Shown: positions 23,563 through 35,135 of the stretch, piece by piece | How positions within the stretch are numbered: position 1 is the stretch's first letter | Layout: each line of letters opens with the position of its first letter | Assembly (NCBI RefSeq): GCF_000004195.4 | Contig: NC_030679.2 | Coordinates: forward strand, 29,129,712 to 29,193,711 | Length of the DNA: 64,000 nt | Source: Xenopus tropicalis | Taxonomy: Eukaryota > Chordata > Amphibia > Anura > Pipidae | Direction of reading: 5' to 3' | Program-made: the position numbers and the translations under genes | The notes under the pieces: generated by a model | What the model was told of the DNA's origin: nothing | The model's database searches: none | What the model saw: only the letters and a program-made list of their open reading frames with translations

Positions 23563-24118
23563 TAGAGATGTAGCGAACTGTTCGCCGGCTAACTAATTCG
23601 CGCGAACATCGGGTGTTCGCAAGTTCGGAAGTTCGCAAACTTTTAGCGTATGTTCGCAATTTGGGTTCGCCGCGGTTTTTTTCCACTGCGTTTTTTCGCT
23701 GCGTTTTTTCTCGGCCTAAAAACGCCACACAAGCCACACATGGCTTTTTTCAGCCAAGTACTGGTGTAAGCAAATCCCGTTTCCATGGTGCTAATAGTGC
23801 GAAATAGCAAAAAACGCTGCGTATTTCCGCTAGGTCTGCCAGCTGCCTTTGCGGTTTTACGCAACGCTGTGTCAACAAAGTATTTTTCAGAGACATTTTT
23901 GCCCTTGATCCCCCTCCTGCATGCCACTGTCCAGGTCGTGGCACCCTTTAAACAACTTTAAAATCAGTTTTCTGGCCAGAAATGGCTTTTCTAGGTTTTA
24001 AAGTTCGCCTTCCCATTGAAGTCTATGGGGTTCGCAAAGTTCGCGAATATTCACGCTTTTTGGCGTAAGTTCGCGAACGGGTTCGCGAACTTTTTTTTTG
24101 AGGTTCGCTACATCCCTA
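23563..24118 (-). mobile_element. hAT-A miniature element, reverse orientation
   Basis: It runs TAGAGATGTAGCGAACTGTT to GGTTCGCTACATCCCTA, with a perfect 8-bp duplication GTAAATTG at 23555-23562 and 24119-24126. It shares the CACGACCTGGACAGTGGCAT (here inverted) and AACTTTAAAATCAG blocks with the other two copies but has a short CGTTTTTTCGCTGCGTTTTT centre instead of the 40-bp array. It is non-coding. Confidence 0.92.
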
Positions 24119-24126
24119 GTAAATTG

Positions 24127-25026
24127 GCAGGACATTGCATTGACTGCAGCTGGTGTAAGGTAGAGGGCCTATAGGTGCAACAAGAAAAGGGTACCCTGTA
24201 CTTATCATGTGGTTAAGGCCAGTATTAGGTACCACATTGTTTATGCATGTGTTATTTACCCTTTCTTTTATTCTGCAGCAAGTGATCAGGCATATTTCCT
24301 TTTGTGTGTCTGTGTTACCGTATATTCTCATTTTCCTACAGGGGTACACTATATCTACACTAAGGGGTAGATAGAATATAATAAAAAAGGTATTTTATAT
24401 TGATTGTTCTATTCACCAGATGTAAATGTGGGTTAGGTATCCCTTCTAGAAGGTTCTGGAAGCAGGAGAGGAGTAGTTGGCCCAAACCTCTTTGGCTGAT
24501 GAAAAAGAGAGCTAATGACACCCAGGGCCTAAGGAACAGTATCTCAGATAAGTGCCAAGGTGAAAGTTTAGTCATATAACATCATTTAGATTAGTATTAG
24601 GTTTGGTTAGATTTTTGTTGAGCACAATATGGCCAGCTAGCGGAGTATCTACCCAGGAGGAAGTAATGGCTTAGTACCCTGGCAGCATTTACAAGTTAGG
24701 ACCTCAGTTCCTAGGTCAAAAGGCTAGTTAGGTCTTTGTTCCACTAGGTGGGGCCATTTTATATGTCCTTTAACCCAGCCCAGGCCCCTACATAACCCAC
24801 GATGGACCTTGAGGAAAGGAGAGGCGGGCTGGTGAAGAACTGGGACCCTTTGTGAGACACTGGTGCTGTTCAATTAAATGGACTGCACTGGGGATTGGGC
24901 ATAGCATCTGTTTTTGAGTTGCAAGACCTTTGAGATTATATAGTTTATTCATGACTAAAGTGTTTAGCCAGAGAGTCTCCCTGTAACTTTGGTGATAGTA
25001 CTACAAAGGGCTGAAGGACATGTAAA
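24127..25026. other. Spacer, nothing firmly recognised
   Basis: No coding or RNA gene. The segment around 24740-24960 is GC-richer and may be an old repeat. Confidence 0.35.
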
Positions 25027-25060
25027 TAGTGATGAGCGAATGTGCCCTGTTACACTTTGT
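25027..25060 (+). repeat. hAT-B left-end fragment
   Basis: TAGTGATGAGCGAATGTGCC is the hAT-B terminus. The element body and the right end are not found within the next few hundred bases. Confidence 0.5.
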
Positions 25061-25728
25061 CGTGCGTGACTTCAGAAAACTGAAGCGTTGCGTAGGCCTT
25101 TGTTGACAGTGAAAAGGCATTTTGGAGAAATTTTTCAATAAAAACTTTTTTTCTTTTGCATCAAGCCCCTGTGTGTGCGGCACTCTTTCTATTAAATTTT
25201 TGTTTTTGCACCAAGGGCATTTGGACTTGTATAGGATGTGCTCCTCTCTTTGTACTATATATATTTTTATTATTATAATTATACTATCTGATTATTTACT
25301 GTATATATACAGGCTTGGGTAGGATATTGACTAGGGGCCACAGAACTTCTACTTTGCTCCCCTTGACAATCAAATTAAGCTTAAATTGTGAATAGCCACT
25401 ACAATAGGCTCTTGCATTTATTTATTTATTATGGGGGTGGTGAGTAAATCAGGTCTAGCAAGTGTAGGCAATAACTGAAACATAAACTACAATCTACAGA
25501 GTTTAGTGTCATGTTTACATTAACAAATTATTCTAAGCTCTGTGAAACCCAATATCACAATGTTACAGCATCATGCTTTGGTCTGAGAGTGAAAATACAC
25601 ATATTCTGTTTTATTGTATTAATATAGGATTAATATCTCCTATGATAACCCACCTAGGAGCGACAAATAGAACATTGGTGTGAAACTATTAGGCCTGTCA
25701 CCCATAGGAGCTATATTATATCCTAAGA
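25061..25728. other. Spacer, nothing recognised
   Basis: AT-rich, with a TATATATT patch near 25255-25310. No gene. Confidence 0.4.
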
Positions 25729-26003
25729 CAGTGATCCCCAACCATGTTCCTCACCACCCCCTTAGATGTTGCTCCAAGTGACCTCAAAGTAGGTGCTTAT
25801 TTTAAAATGTCTGGCTTGGAGGCAAGTTTTGGCAACACAGTTTTACTCCAAGCAGAGCCTCCTGCAGGCCAGCAGTCCACATGGGGCTACCAAATAGCCA
25901 ATCACAGCCCTTATTTGCCAAAATAACTTTTTTTATGTTGTGTGACTCACCAACACTTTTTACATCTGAGTGTGGTCACAAGGAAAAAGGTTGAGGATAC
26001 CTC
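25729..26003 (+). mobile_element. E-family element (CAGTGNTCCCCAACC type)
   Basis: It starts CAGTGATCCCCAACCATG and ends near GGTTGAGGATACCTC, a decayed inverse. Between them lie the family blocks GATGTTGCTCCAAGTGACCT, TCTGGCTTGGAGGCAAG and AGTCCACATGGGGCTACC. The same blocks, in the same order, occur at 41735. The ends resemble hAT-type CAG termini. No target duplication is readable. Confidence 0.65.
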
Positions 26004-26239
26004 AATGTTGCTTTGCTACTGATCTATAATCAGATCTGGAAGGGATAGGAAACTAAAGATTTATGTCCTTGTTAATGTAATTGTAAGTTATACAGCTCTG
26101 TGTTTCTTTGTAAGGGGCACACAGTTTGGAGATGTTTTAAATGCACTTTGGATTGCGAGATTATCTCTGTGTATAAACAGATGGGCTCAGTGGAATTTTA
26201 CCATAATATGCCTGAAGGCAGTGCTTAGAAAGGTTGCCC

Positions 26240-26960
26240 TACAACTAAAAGTAAGGAGGATAAAATTAATTAGTACTCTACCTAGTGCATACAATTGTCA
26301 CAATATCTTATGAGCTCAGGTTAAACCGTAGCCATCTGTCTCTCCTTTGTTCTACGAATAGACTGCTGAGCCAAAGACGAGATGACAACTTATTTTTCAT
26401 CTTGTGAACGATGACAAGCACAAAATAATTAAGAAACTGTTATCCGTATCTTTGGAATTAGTGATCCTCAGAGGCTCTGTGATTCGCCATAAATGAGTTT
26501 CATTTTGTGATTTGCAGACGTTCCCATCCCAGGCTCCTGACAGTCTCATGTCTTATGATAATGTCCCACAAAGTTAGTGTCATGTGCTTTCCGACTCTAC
26601 TTGCCTTCTAAATTCTAATTACTCCCAGCCGTATATCATGCCTGTATTCAGAGAACGTCACTGTGCATGGTCGCCTTCACGTTAGTTCTAATTATCAAAC
26701 GGCAGGGCTTCTAATTAAATGGTGCGACTCTTGGAGAGTCCTGCTGGGTAACACCTGGGTAAAAAGTATTTTTTCCCTTGTCTCTGTGGGTCATAATTAG
26801 TTCTATAAGACCATGCCACTGTTTCGCCACAGGATCTACTGCTGTCACTGGGAATCAGCGAGAGAGCCTTATTAAGGACATACTGTAGCAGTACAGGCAG
26901 CTCTCGGCAATGGGCAGCATCCAACAGAAAGGGTCTTCACCCAGCAAAAGGCTGCTGCCT
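26240..26960. promoter_or_regulatory. Candidate regulatory element rich in TAATTA sites
   Basis: This repeat-free stretch contains six TAATTA cores (26267, 26426, 26616, 26689, 26712, 26794) within about 530 bp. TAATTA is the core recognised by many homeodomain proteins. The base composition is more balanced than the flanks and no transposon ends occur in it. Dense clusters of such sites are a common feature of developmental enhancers, but whether this one is active or conserved cannot be told from one sequence. Confidence 0.3.
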
Positions 26961-26999
26961 CGCAGCCTAATGTCTCCTGTTTATTGTTTAAGTCCATGT

Positions 27000-27415
27000 G
27001 TTTTTTAAAAAAAAATCTGTTTCATGTGTGTTGACATATTTATGTCACAGCTATTTTCAACTCTGCTGGAGTTTACTGTACATAAGGGAAAACAGAAAAA
27101 TAAATATGTGCATTTATTCCTGTGAGATAGTGTTCCTTGTAACATGCACAGTAGTTCAGATATGCCCTAATTGTATTTGGCAGAGAGGGAGCATTCTTCT
27201 CTTGGTAAGTTCCAAGTTCATACTGGAATTATTTACAGTAACATATATTGTACATTTCTTTTATCTTCTAAAACAAATCTAAATCTGTGAAAATGTCTCC
27301 AACATTTGCAATGCTTTTTGCAATATTTTTGATTTTTTTTTTGCTGGTTATACAAGAACAGGTATGGGAACTCTTTCTCGCTGGGTTCAGAAATCTAATA
27401 GACCCTTCACTATTA
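27000..27415. other. Spacer, nothing recognised
   Basis: AT-rich sequence with A- and T-runs. No coding or RNA gene. Confidence 0.35.
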
Positions 27416-27421
27416 GAAAGT

Positions 27422-27760
27422 ATGTGTAGGGGATCAGAGAACCCTGTCCCCTGTTTCTCATTCTGTGATCTCATCCAGCCTAGCTACAGACTGGGGAGGG
27501 ATTCGATTGGCTGGATGCCCCAGTGCATGTCTTGGAGAGGTGTGCCTAGGTTTGGAGCCAAAAATCTAGGGGCGGGCCCAGCAGTTTATAAAGGGAGCCC
27601 CTGCTGTTTGCCAGTGCAGAGAGAGAGAGCTAGAGTGAGCAGTCAGTACAAAGTGTTGTGTTCAGACTTGAAAGAATAAAAGTCTGTTGGACTGCCAGGG
27701 TGTATAAAGTCCTCTGTGGAACTCTCTGTGTGTGTCCCCTGGAGGGAACAGGTATTGCCC
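27422..27760 (+). repeat. LTR-like segment with TATA box and poly-A signal
   Basis: The segment begins TGTGTAGGGGATCAGAG, has an inverted CCAAT box (GATTGGCTGG near 27506), TTTATAAAGGGAGC at about 27586, and AATAAA at about 27674, about 90 bp downstream of the TATA box. This order and spacing fit an LTR promoter/R region. No flanking duplication, primer-binding site or internal coding region could be tied to it, so a single-copy promoter is an alternative. Confidence 0.35.
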
Positions 27761-27924
27761 GTTTGCCTGCTACGTGGGAGCAGCCACCTTTTCAACGGGG
27801 AAGGTACTCTGGGGCAGGTAGTGCTACCTGGGGGGACTTAAGAGCTCTTGGGGAAGGGACTGAACTGAATTAAGCGTTGGGGTCTATCTGGATTCAAGTT
27901 GGGGCTGGGCAAGTACAGAGACAG

Positions 27925-28553
27925 TAGCCCAATGACCCGTAGTGAAATGTAGGGAAGCAGGGGCATGACAGATACGTTGGACAGACTTAGCCACTCCCAG
28001 TTGCAGGTGATTCGCTGATTCATAAGGGGTATAAATGCTGGGGAACCGTTCCCGCTTCTCAATCCATTTTAGTCAGCATAGTAAAACACCCACCCTCCCT
28101 CCCTATAGAGATGGAGATAGCGGAGTGAGTGTTGTGGGCGGGGTGATTGAGTTGGGGGAAAAACAATGGTTGGGTTAGGAAGGGAGTTTTATAGTTAATT
28201 GGGGCTGGCATGCTTGGAACCTCAGGGGTAAGAAAGTGGATTAGAAGGTGAGTTTGTTGGGTAGTTGGTTCCGGGCTAGAAGGGCAGCTGGCAGCGCCAG
28301 TTGCGCTGCGCAGTTATTGGATTGTTACAGTGTTTGGTTATTTAAAAGTTGGTTTGTTTGTTATACAAACATTTGTGTTATGTTTGAGATGTTTTGTTTC
28401 ACATTTGTTATTTATGTTATGTTTTAAATTAAAACTTTGTTGTTAATAAATTCTCTGCGGCCATTTTATCCCAATAATTGGTGTTCGTGTGTTTATTGGG
28501 GATGGTAAGTAAAGAAGTAAAAGGGGGGTGTTGGTTGGGAGAAGGGCGGGTCA
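27925..28553 (+). repeat. LTR-like segment 2
   Basis: A purine-rich tract ending GGGAAGCAGGGGCATGAC (about 27950-27968) precedes a GGTATAAATGCTGGGGAACC TATA-type site near 28030. The segment ends with an AATAAATTCTCTGCGG poly-A region followed by CCAATAATTGG. The whole resembles the segment at 29908-30495 in order: GCCCAATGACCC, purine tract, GCATGAC, G-rich body, AATAAA, CAATTAAG/CAATAATT, G-rich end. The two are likely copies of one LTR family. Borders are approximate. Confidence 0.4.
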
Positions 28554-28559
28554 GGATCC

Positions 28560-29900
28560 AACGTTACTCATGTCATGTGCCAGCAGTGGATAGACTGCAC
28601 AAGTTCCTCAGGACAGGATTATCAGTCGTCCCTAAAGCTGTTTTACTTTCTATTTCAAAAGTTATATAAAGTTTGATATTGCTGCAAAACGTGTGTGATT
28701 ATTTCCTAGTGGAATCCCCTAGAGGTGTGTTCCTCAGTGTCCACTAGGTGGAGGCACTGTGCTGTTCCCAGTTCCCAGTATCAATATTACTCTGAGAACA
28801 CACATCTCCTGTAAATACAGCCCAATATTAAGTGAATGTGCCAAGAAAGGGTTACATATGCTTTTTATTTCTATCCAAATCTTGTACAGGCTTTCTTAGG
28901 AGACGTAACCCCATAGTAAGCCGTAAGATGTTCCCTTTAAACAGCGGATCAGTAAACGTAGATCATTTTTGTTTGATAGATAGGAAAAAATAAGTTACAT
29001 GAAATGTCACACCAAACAATGACCGTTTTCCTTTCGGTTTTTGCAGCTAAAGATGCTGATAACGAATGACACACATTAGCAGGAATTTATGGTTCTACAG
29101 AATTGCTGGGATGTCAGGGTATTTAAATGAGTGATTGACCAGGATCTGACATGTTCATAAATGGATGCAGATACTAACAAATGGGAAAAGGCTAATATTT
29201 GAGACTGTCTTGTTCTGAAAGGAATAATAATGCTAACAACTCAAATGAGACCTGAAAGATTGGAAAATTGAAAGAGAAGCAGCTACTTTAGAATGTATTC
29301 AATTAACTGTAGAACACACTGCTGATATGCATATATTGCTCTTTATTCTACTTGATGCAAATACGTACGTTGAACTTGAATTTAAGAAAGCCAATAGCAC
29401 TGGTTCCCCTTGGAAGCCTTAATGCAATGAATGAAGGCATTCTGGGCCTCCATTATTAGTACTACCTGCCACTACACTTTCCAGTGGGGGTGTCAACAGC
29501 CTAGAACAGGGAATTGGTTACTGCACAATCGTCTTGCTTCTTACATGCTCCCTGGTTATAACTCTACAACTGGGGCACAGCATATAATTCAGCTAGATGT
29601 TGCCTCCTCAATAGTGGAAACATCAGGTTATTGCTGATGAAATGGGAGGTGTAATCAAGCTATTCTATAATACATTTTTTAAAAATTATTTATTTATAAA
29701 TCATTTATTTTTATATTTGCAATAATTTAAGTTTTTTAAATTCAGATTTATTCATAATTATGCTAGTGGTCTAGAAAAAAAACCTAATTTATTACGTTTA
29801 ATTGCAGTTTTTTTCATGATTAAGTTTTGACACAATTCAGAAAAACAATAAATCAAGCTTGTTATAAAACACATTTTTACCCTGGAGAAGAAATGTGAGG
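28560..29900. other. Spacer with a repeat-free stretch at 29.0-29.25 kb
   Basis: The part at 29020-29250 is free of recognised repeats and has balanced composition, so it could be single-copy regulatory DNA, but the sequence gives no direct sign. The end (29660-29880) is strongly AT-rich. No gene is supported. Confidence 0.3.
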
Positions 29901-29907
29901 GAGCCCA

Positions 29908-30495
29908 ATGACCCAAGTAAAACAAAAGGGAAGAAGGGCATGACTAAGTAAGGACAACCCCCTTCCCTCCCCACCCAGGCAGATCCCAGTTGGCTAGAGG
30001 CTTAGGGCAGGGGATAACAGAAAAACCCTCCCCAGATGTGAGCTCACCAGATTTTTTCAGCAGGCAGGAGGAGCAGCAAGCAACAGCATCCCTCCCTAAC
30101 AGGTGTTAGTAGGGAGGACTTTGGGGGGTGGGGATGACTTTGAGCCCCAGATATAATTATAAAAGGTGCAGGTGGTAAGGTGAGCGGGTAACTGGGTAGG
30201 CTTGGGGTCCTCTGAGAGATGGATAATTCTAGAATGGAACTTGGATAGTAGACAGGACACAGGCCCCGGGCCTGGGCTTAGGGTCAGACCTCTTTGCAGG
30301 ATATAAGTCATTTGACTGCTGTTTAATGTTTGGATTTACAAACTGTTTAATGCAAGTTATGGTTGTTTATGTATATATATATATGCTGATTTATGCTAAA
30401 TAATTTTCAATAAACAACTGCAGCCTTTTCTCCCCAATTAAGTTTATCCGTTGTTATTATTGTGGGAGCAGGGGGAGGGTAAGGGGCATGACAGG
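29908..30495 (+). repeat. LTR-like segment 3
   Basis: It contains GCCCAATGACCC, then an AAAAGGGAAGAAGGGCATGA purine tract, a G-rich body, AATAAACAACTGCAGCC at about 30408, and a G-rich end with GGGGCATGACA near 30485. It is the partner of 27925-28553. No internal retroviral-type coding sequence lies between the two segments, so they are more likely separate solo or degenerate LTRs than a provirus. Confidence 0.4.
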
Positions 30496-30829
30496 TTCGA
30501 CGCTGCATTAGTCTATATGATCTACAGTATATACCATTCTTCCCCAAATTAACTGTGCAGCAAATTGTATGAAAATTCTAATATTTGCTCTTTTCTTATT
30601 GCAAAGTCCTAATGAAGACGAAGATAATTTCATTCTTGCCTATATATATAATGCAGCCCCTTATTTCTCTGCCTGTATTGTGCAGCACCCTGGCAGATCT
30701 AGCCCTTGTGCTCATTATATATAGAGAACAAAAACTATTCTTTTTAAGGAACTGTACCGGATCTGTTACTTTTACACTTGTTTAAAGATCTCAGTATGTA
30801 AATATTAACTGAATAATTTACTAGACATA

Positions 30830-31390
30830 ATTTTTTGCTCGGCTGTCTGCAGGCGGCACACTCTGTTTGACAAGTAATTAGAATCCAGGGAGAGATTCTT
30901 GTCTGTTCCTTCTGCCAGATATCGGTTTTCATGTATGTGGTGCCACAGGCTCACTAAGATATTTAGTCCCAATGGGTTAAAGACATGTTTTGTGATAGGT
31001 CCTGCCTGCAGAAATAAGTTGGGACTGTTATTTTCTTTTACTAACAACAATTAGGTTTTCAACAGTTAAAAAAAAAAAAAAAAACAGATGGTGGAACAAT
31101 TTTCTAGCTGGGTTTATTGCTGTTAACAAGGCTCTGGTTCCTGCTGTCGTCAGCTCTCAATTGAAGATAGCCTCCTTGTGGATTTATTGCAGTCATTTTT
31201 CATTTAGTAGTCACATCGCCATCTTTATACACCAAATGAACACATATTATCGGTGGCACTATCTCACTTCAGCTATCGTACTGGTCTCTTGTCTCTGCGG
31301 CACTGATAATATTCTGAGTTCCCAGGAGGGTGATTTTTCAGTTCAATACTACTTTCTCGCATGTCACAACACTTCTTTTAGTATTTAACT
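30830..31390. promoter_or_regulatory. Repeat-free stretch, possible regulatory DNA
   Basis: It carries no recognised element ends apart from a run of 17 A at 31068-31084. It contains AAGTAATTAGAATC, a GTTAAC half of an HNF1-like site at about 31122, and a balanced composition over 500 bp. This is only suggestive of conserved single-copy sequence. Confidence 0.2.
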
Positions 31391-31764
31391 GCTACATACA
31401 TGTAGGTGCTTGGACAGGAAATACTTTTTTACAATTTGTTTTAGACAAAGAGTATAGCTGCATTTTCACAGAAACATAAATACAGTGTTACCATTAAGAT
31501 GAAGCAAAATTTTGAACAAAAAGCATACTGTATATCAACTTACATGCTATATCTTAAAGGACTAGGCAAATGAACAGTGTTGTGATGGATGACATGCATG
31601 CCTGGACTGGCAATCTGTGCATTCTGGCAAAAAGTGGGCTGGTGGGGGGGCTGTTTGGGCCTTTGTGTACGTTAAATGTTTTATTTTGAATCCCAGTCCA
31701 GACTTGATGACATATGTATCTACACATGGTAAGAGATCATCTTCCTCTCCTGGGGCTAGCACTA
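31391..31764. other. Spacer, nothing recognised
   Basis: No features beyond a short G-run near 31643. Confidence 0.4.
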
Positions 31765-31772
31765 CTGATCAT

Positions 31773-32081
31773 TAGTGATGAGCGAATCTGTCTCATTTTG
31801 CTTCACCCTTAAATTTGCGTATCGGCTAGAAAATTCACGAAACGGCGAAAAATTCGCGAAACACATTTGTTGCATGTTTTTTTGTCGCCCGCGTCTATTT
31901 TTTGCCGCCTGCGGCTATTTTTTTGTTGCCCACGCTTTTTTTTACGTGACATCACCCAATTTGACTCAACTGTGCCCAATTTGATGCGACCACGCCCAAA
32001 TTTTCACTGAGGTTTCGCAAAACTATTCGCCAATGGCAAAATGTGGAAATATGTTGCAAATCCATGCCTGGCTTATCAGTA
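31773..32081 (+). mobile_element. hAT-B miniature element with perfect TSD
   Basis: It starts TAGTGATGAGCGAATCTGTC; the right terminus is shortened to GGCTTATCAGTA, yet the perfect 8-bp duplication CTGATCAT remains on both sides (31765-31772, 32082-32089). The centre has two CGGCTATTTTTTGCCGCC-type units followed by TTGATGCGACCACGCCCAAA-type units of about 20 bp. Confidence 0.85.
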
Positions 32082-32429
32082 CTGATCATGCTTGAGTCTG
32101 AAGGCTTGCTGGGATAGGCAAAGTGGCTCCCTGCTCTTAAGATAGTTAGCACTTTGCAAGCTATAGTTGGAGATGTGCTGAACTTCAAATCTATAATGGA
32201 TTCGTTTTGAAAATGTACTGTATCAGGCACCGTTGAAGTAGGAAAATAACGTATTTTAAGTCTCCATTAAAGTGATAAAAAACCTTATTCAGCCATAGAT
32301 TTTGCAAAAACCATTGGACTAAAACACCCAGCAGGCTATATTATATTACTAAGGCTGGAAGCATGCTGAGGGTATCAACTTTCGGGAGCTCTTTCTAGCA
32401 TCCGTGGCTCATATAATGCAAAAGAACTG

Positions 32430-33015
32430 TCTGAAGATAAAAAAATATAATAATGTATATAAAAAAAATATAGTCCTGCAAAGTACAGCACTAGTCAACA
32501 GGTCTTATGGTGGTCACATACATATAGCAATTCTGATCTTTCCTGCGACCATTGGTTGCAGGAAAGATCGTTCAGATGTCAGATGTGAGGTAAAAACAAT
32601 AGGAATTCTACCTCCACCTGCCGATTCAGCCCTGAATGCAGATTTTGTTAAAAAATCTATCAAAATCTTTTAACCCGGCCGATCGACAAGACCACCAATA
32701 TCCGCAACCAATATCCGGTCGTCTCGCCAATCCACCATACACACACCAAATATCGTACGAAATGAGGTTTCATACAATATCATCGGTGTGTGTATGGGCA
32801 GCTTTATGCAAGCAAAAATATGTTTGTTTTTATTTAATTTAAAACCTGACGTTTCGGTCACTGACTGTGAATTTTCATAGTGAACGAAAAGGGGGTTTGT
32901 AAATAAAAAAACTTATCATTGATTGCATAAGACCTGTTGAGTGCTGTACCTTGTGGCACTATTACATTATTTGTTACTAGCACCCAGGTAGATGATATAT
33001 TTTTTTAGTGTGAGT
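32430..33015. mobile_element. Outer foldback element, interrupted
   Basis: The left arm contains AAGTACAGCACTAGTCAACA then GGTCTTATG; the right arm contains CATAAGACCTGTTGAGTGCT then GTACCTT, its near-exact inverse. Similarity weakens outwards (ATAGTCCTGCAAAG against AATAGTGCCACAAGG), and the outer borders are approximate. The inner part right of the insertion holds ACGTTTCGGTCACTGACTGT. An F-family element sits inside it at 32504-32807, directly against the left arm. Confidence 0.65.
32504..32807 (+). mobile_element. F-family element nested in an outer foldback
   Basis: It shares the GTAAAAACAATAGGA(A/T)TTCTACCTCC region, CCGATTCAGCCCTGA, CAAAATCTTTTAA and the terminal hairpin CCATACACACACCAAATATC / ATCATCGGTGTGTGTATGG with 15192-15472. 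The ends have decayed to CTTATGGTGGTCAC and GGCAGCTTTAT. Confidence 0.75.
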
Positions 33016-33065
33016 GTTCCTCCTTTGGAACTAAAATAAATAACAAGATAATACATATTTTATTG

Positions 33066-33392
33066 TATGGAGGCCAAGATTCAGCCTTTTTTCATTTGAA
33101 TCCATGCTCCTGGCTGAACTGAACCCGAATCATTAAAATCACTTAACTTTTTGTCACATAAACACGGAAATTGAAAATGTTTTGCCGCACGTGGTTCTCT
33201 TTCACCCTTCATTGTCCTAATTTGCATATGCAAATCTTAATGGATAAACAATTTTAAAATCTTAATGGATAAGCAATTTTTTTGCATGTGCAAAATAGGA
33301 TTTGGATTCCATTTGATATTTGGCCGAATCTTTCACGAAGGAGTCAGGGTTCAGACAAATTCAAAAATAGTGGATTCTGTGCATCCCTAATT
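33066..33392. mobile_element. G-family related element, left end degenerate
   Basis: The right end GTGGATTCTGTGCATCCCTAA matches the G-family terminus at 1309-1443, and GGATTTGGATTCCATTTGAT then TTTGGCCGAATC matches its interior. The left side has only AGATTCAGCC and TTGAATCCATGC remnants. An inner direct repeat of AATCTTAATGGATAA (33234 and 33260) is visible. Confidence 0.55.
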
Positions 33393-35135
33393 ATAATTAA
33401 TGAAAAGATGTAGTTAGGCACTGAAATATAGTCCCCAGAACATCACACATGTTCAGCCTTGCATGTTTAAAAGCTGCATGGTATATTCCATCACTTAAAT
33501 GTATCCTATAATCCTTAAAAAAAGGTCTGCTTCAAACAGAAGGTTAGCAAGTATGCATGGTGCAATCTTGAGGTTGTTTCATGTAACCCAAAATACAGTG
33601 TGTGTCCATCCATTACTAAATGTCAAAAAATTCATCCCTTTACTTTATTCATATCTACAGAGCTTCCAGAAAAGAGCCATACTCACAAACTGTGGAATCC
33701 AGTTATCAGGAATGGCAGCTGCAGGAACGATTTGGTAGCCTCAATATCCAACTCATAAGAGGAGGAAACCAAAATGGTGCAAGACTAGTAGAGCTATATC
33801 CTTCACCCCCACCCTTATTAATTGATAGGCCCTTCAAAGAGTCTCATTAACAATATATCTTATGGTTTAAAAAAGTCTAGGGCACCCCATACCTGCCCTC
33901 TAATTACAGAGTTGCGCAGCAGAGTTGGTGTAAATCTGTATGTAAGTGCCATATTGGCATACTGTGTGTCAAACAATCATATCCATAAGAAGGCCTTTCA
34001 AAAAATGTTCACCATTGAGACAAGACAAGAATGAAGGCTGGGCCCAGACATTTATATAAGATGAGATGGAATTAAAGACTGGCAGGACCTAAATGTTGGA
34101 GAATAACTGTGTAATGAGATCAGAAAACTCAACATACAAAGCATGAACCTTTGCCGTAGGGGCCATGGCAATGAAGAGCACTGAGAGCATTGTTATGGTT
34201 TGTTTATGCATGTTTGGGTTTGTTAATGAATAGTGTGCAACTTCAATTATATATTAATATTTTTAAGGGGATCATCTTTTTATTATGTCATGTCCTTCAT
34301 GGTCTTCATAAAAATGATTTCAATATAAAAATAAAATTAAACACAAAGTAATGTAAAACAGTATAAAAACCACAAGAGTGTAAAATATCAATACCAACAA
34401 AAATAGTGACAATAGTGATAATATCCCAACACTGAATTGTTTATGAGTGCAAAGTTATCTTGCTACGCAGACATTAATGGCAGAACTATTTGCAGTGCTT
34501 TTGTATAAAGTGTCCCAGTTCTGATATAAAAAGACCTGAAGATGCTGATACTCCAGAACTAGGTCTATTGGTATCCATAAATCAAACCTAGGGTCAATAT
34601 ACATTGGCTATTTTATCTATTTCAGCAGGATACTCTTCATTACAGTATATAAAATGTGAAACAAAAAGTAAAATGTTAACTTGTAATATTTTAAACAAGC
34701 TTACAAGCCATTTTTTTCTTTGTGTTCATCTTGTATCCTATCCTGTAGCTCATATGCCTATAAACAAAGTGTTTTGTGGTGTCATCAGTTATAATTGGTG
34801 CTGTTGTTGTCACAGAACTCTTTAGGATATCAGAAGTCACCACATCCATTATTATGCATGATTATAAATGGCTATTTATCTATGGCACAAACTGTAAATA
34901 ATATACACCATGTTTCTTCCGCCTGAGAGTCAACAACATAACTTCTGCCACTGTTTACTCCCCCCTGATGCACTGAACTTCTGTGATACCTCTGCTAAGC
35001 TGGACCCTTCCCCTTGGTCACCCCACTCATCAGCTGGGAAAAAAGCAAGGGTAAGGGATTGGACTGTGACCCTTTCCCTTCCAAATTCCTAGGTTAAATG
35101 CCTTGTCCAACTGTGGAAGACCTGGCCTAGACCAA
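33393..35135. other. Long spacer, nothing recognised
   Basis: No coding gene or RNA is supported. The composition is AT-rich throughout, with no tandem arrays. Confidence 0.35.

Noticed and set aside
27925..30495. A complete LTR retrotransposon between two LTRs
   Set aside because: The 1.4 kb between the two LTR-like segments shows no gag, protease, polymerase or integrase traces and no primer-binding site that I can support.
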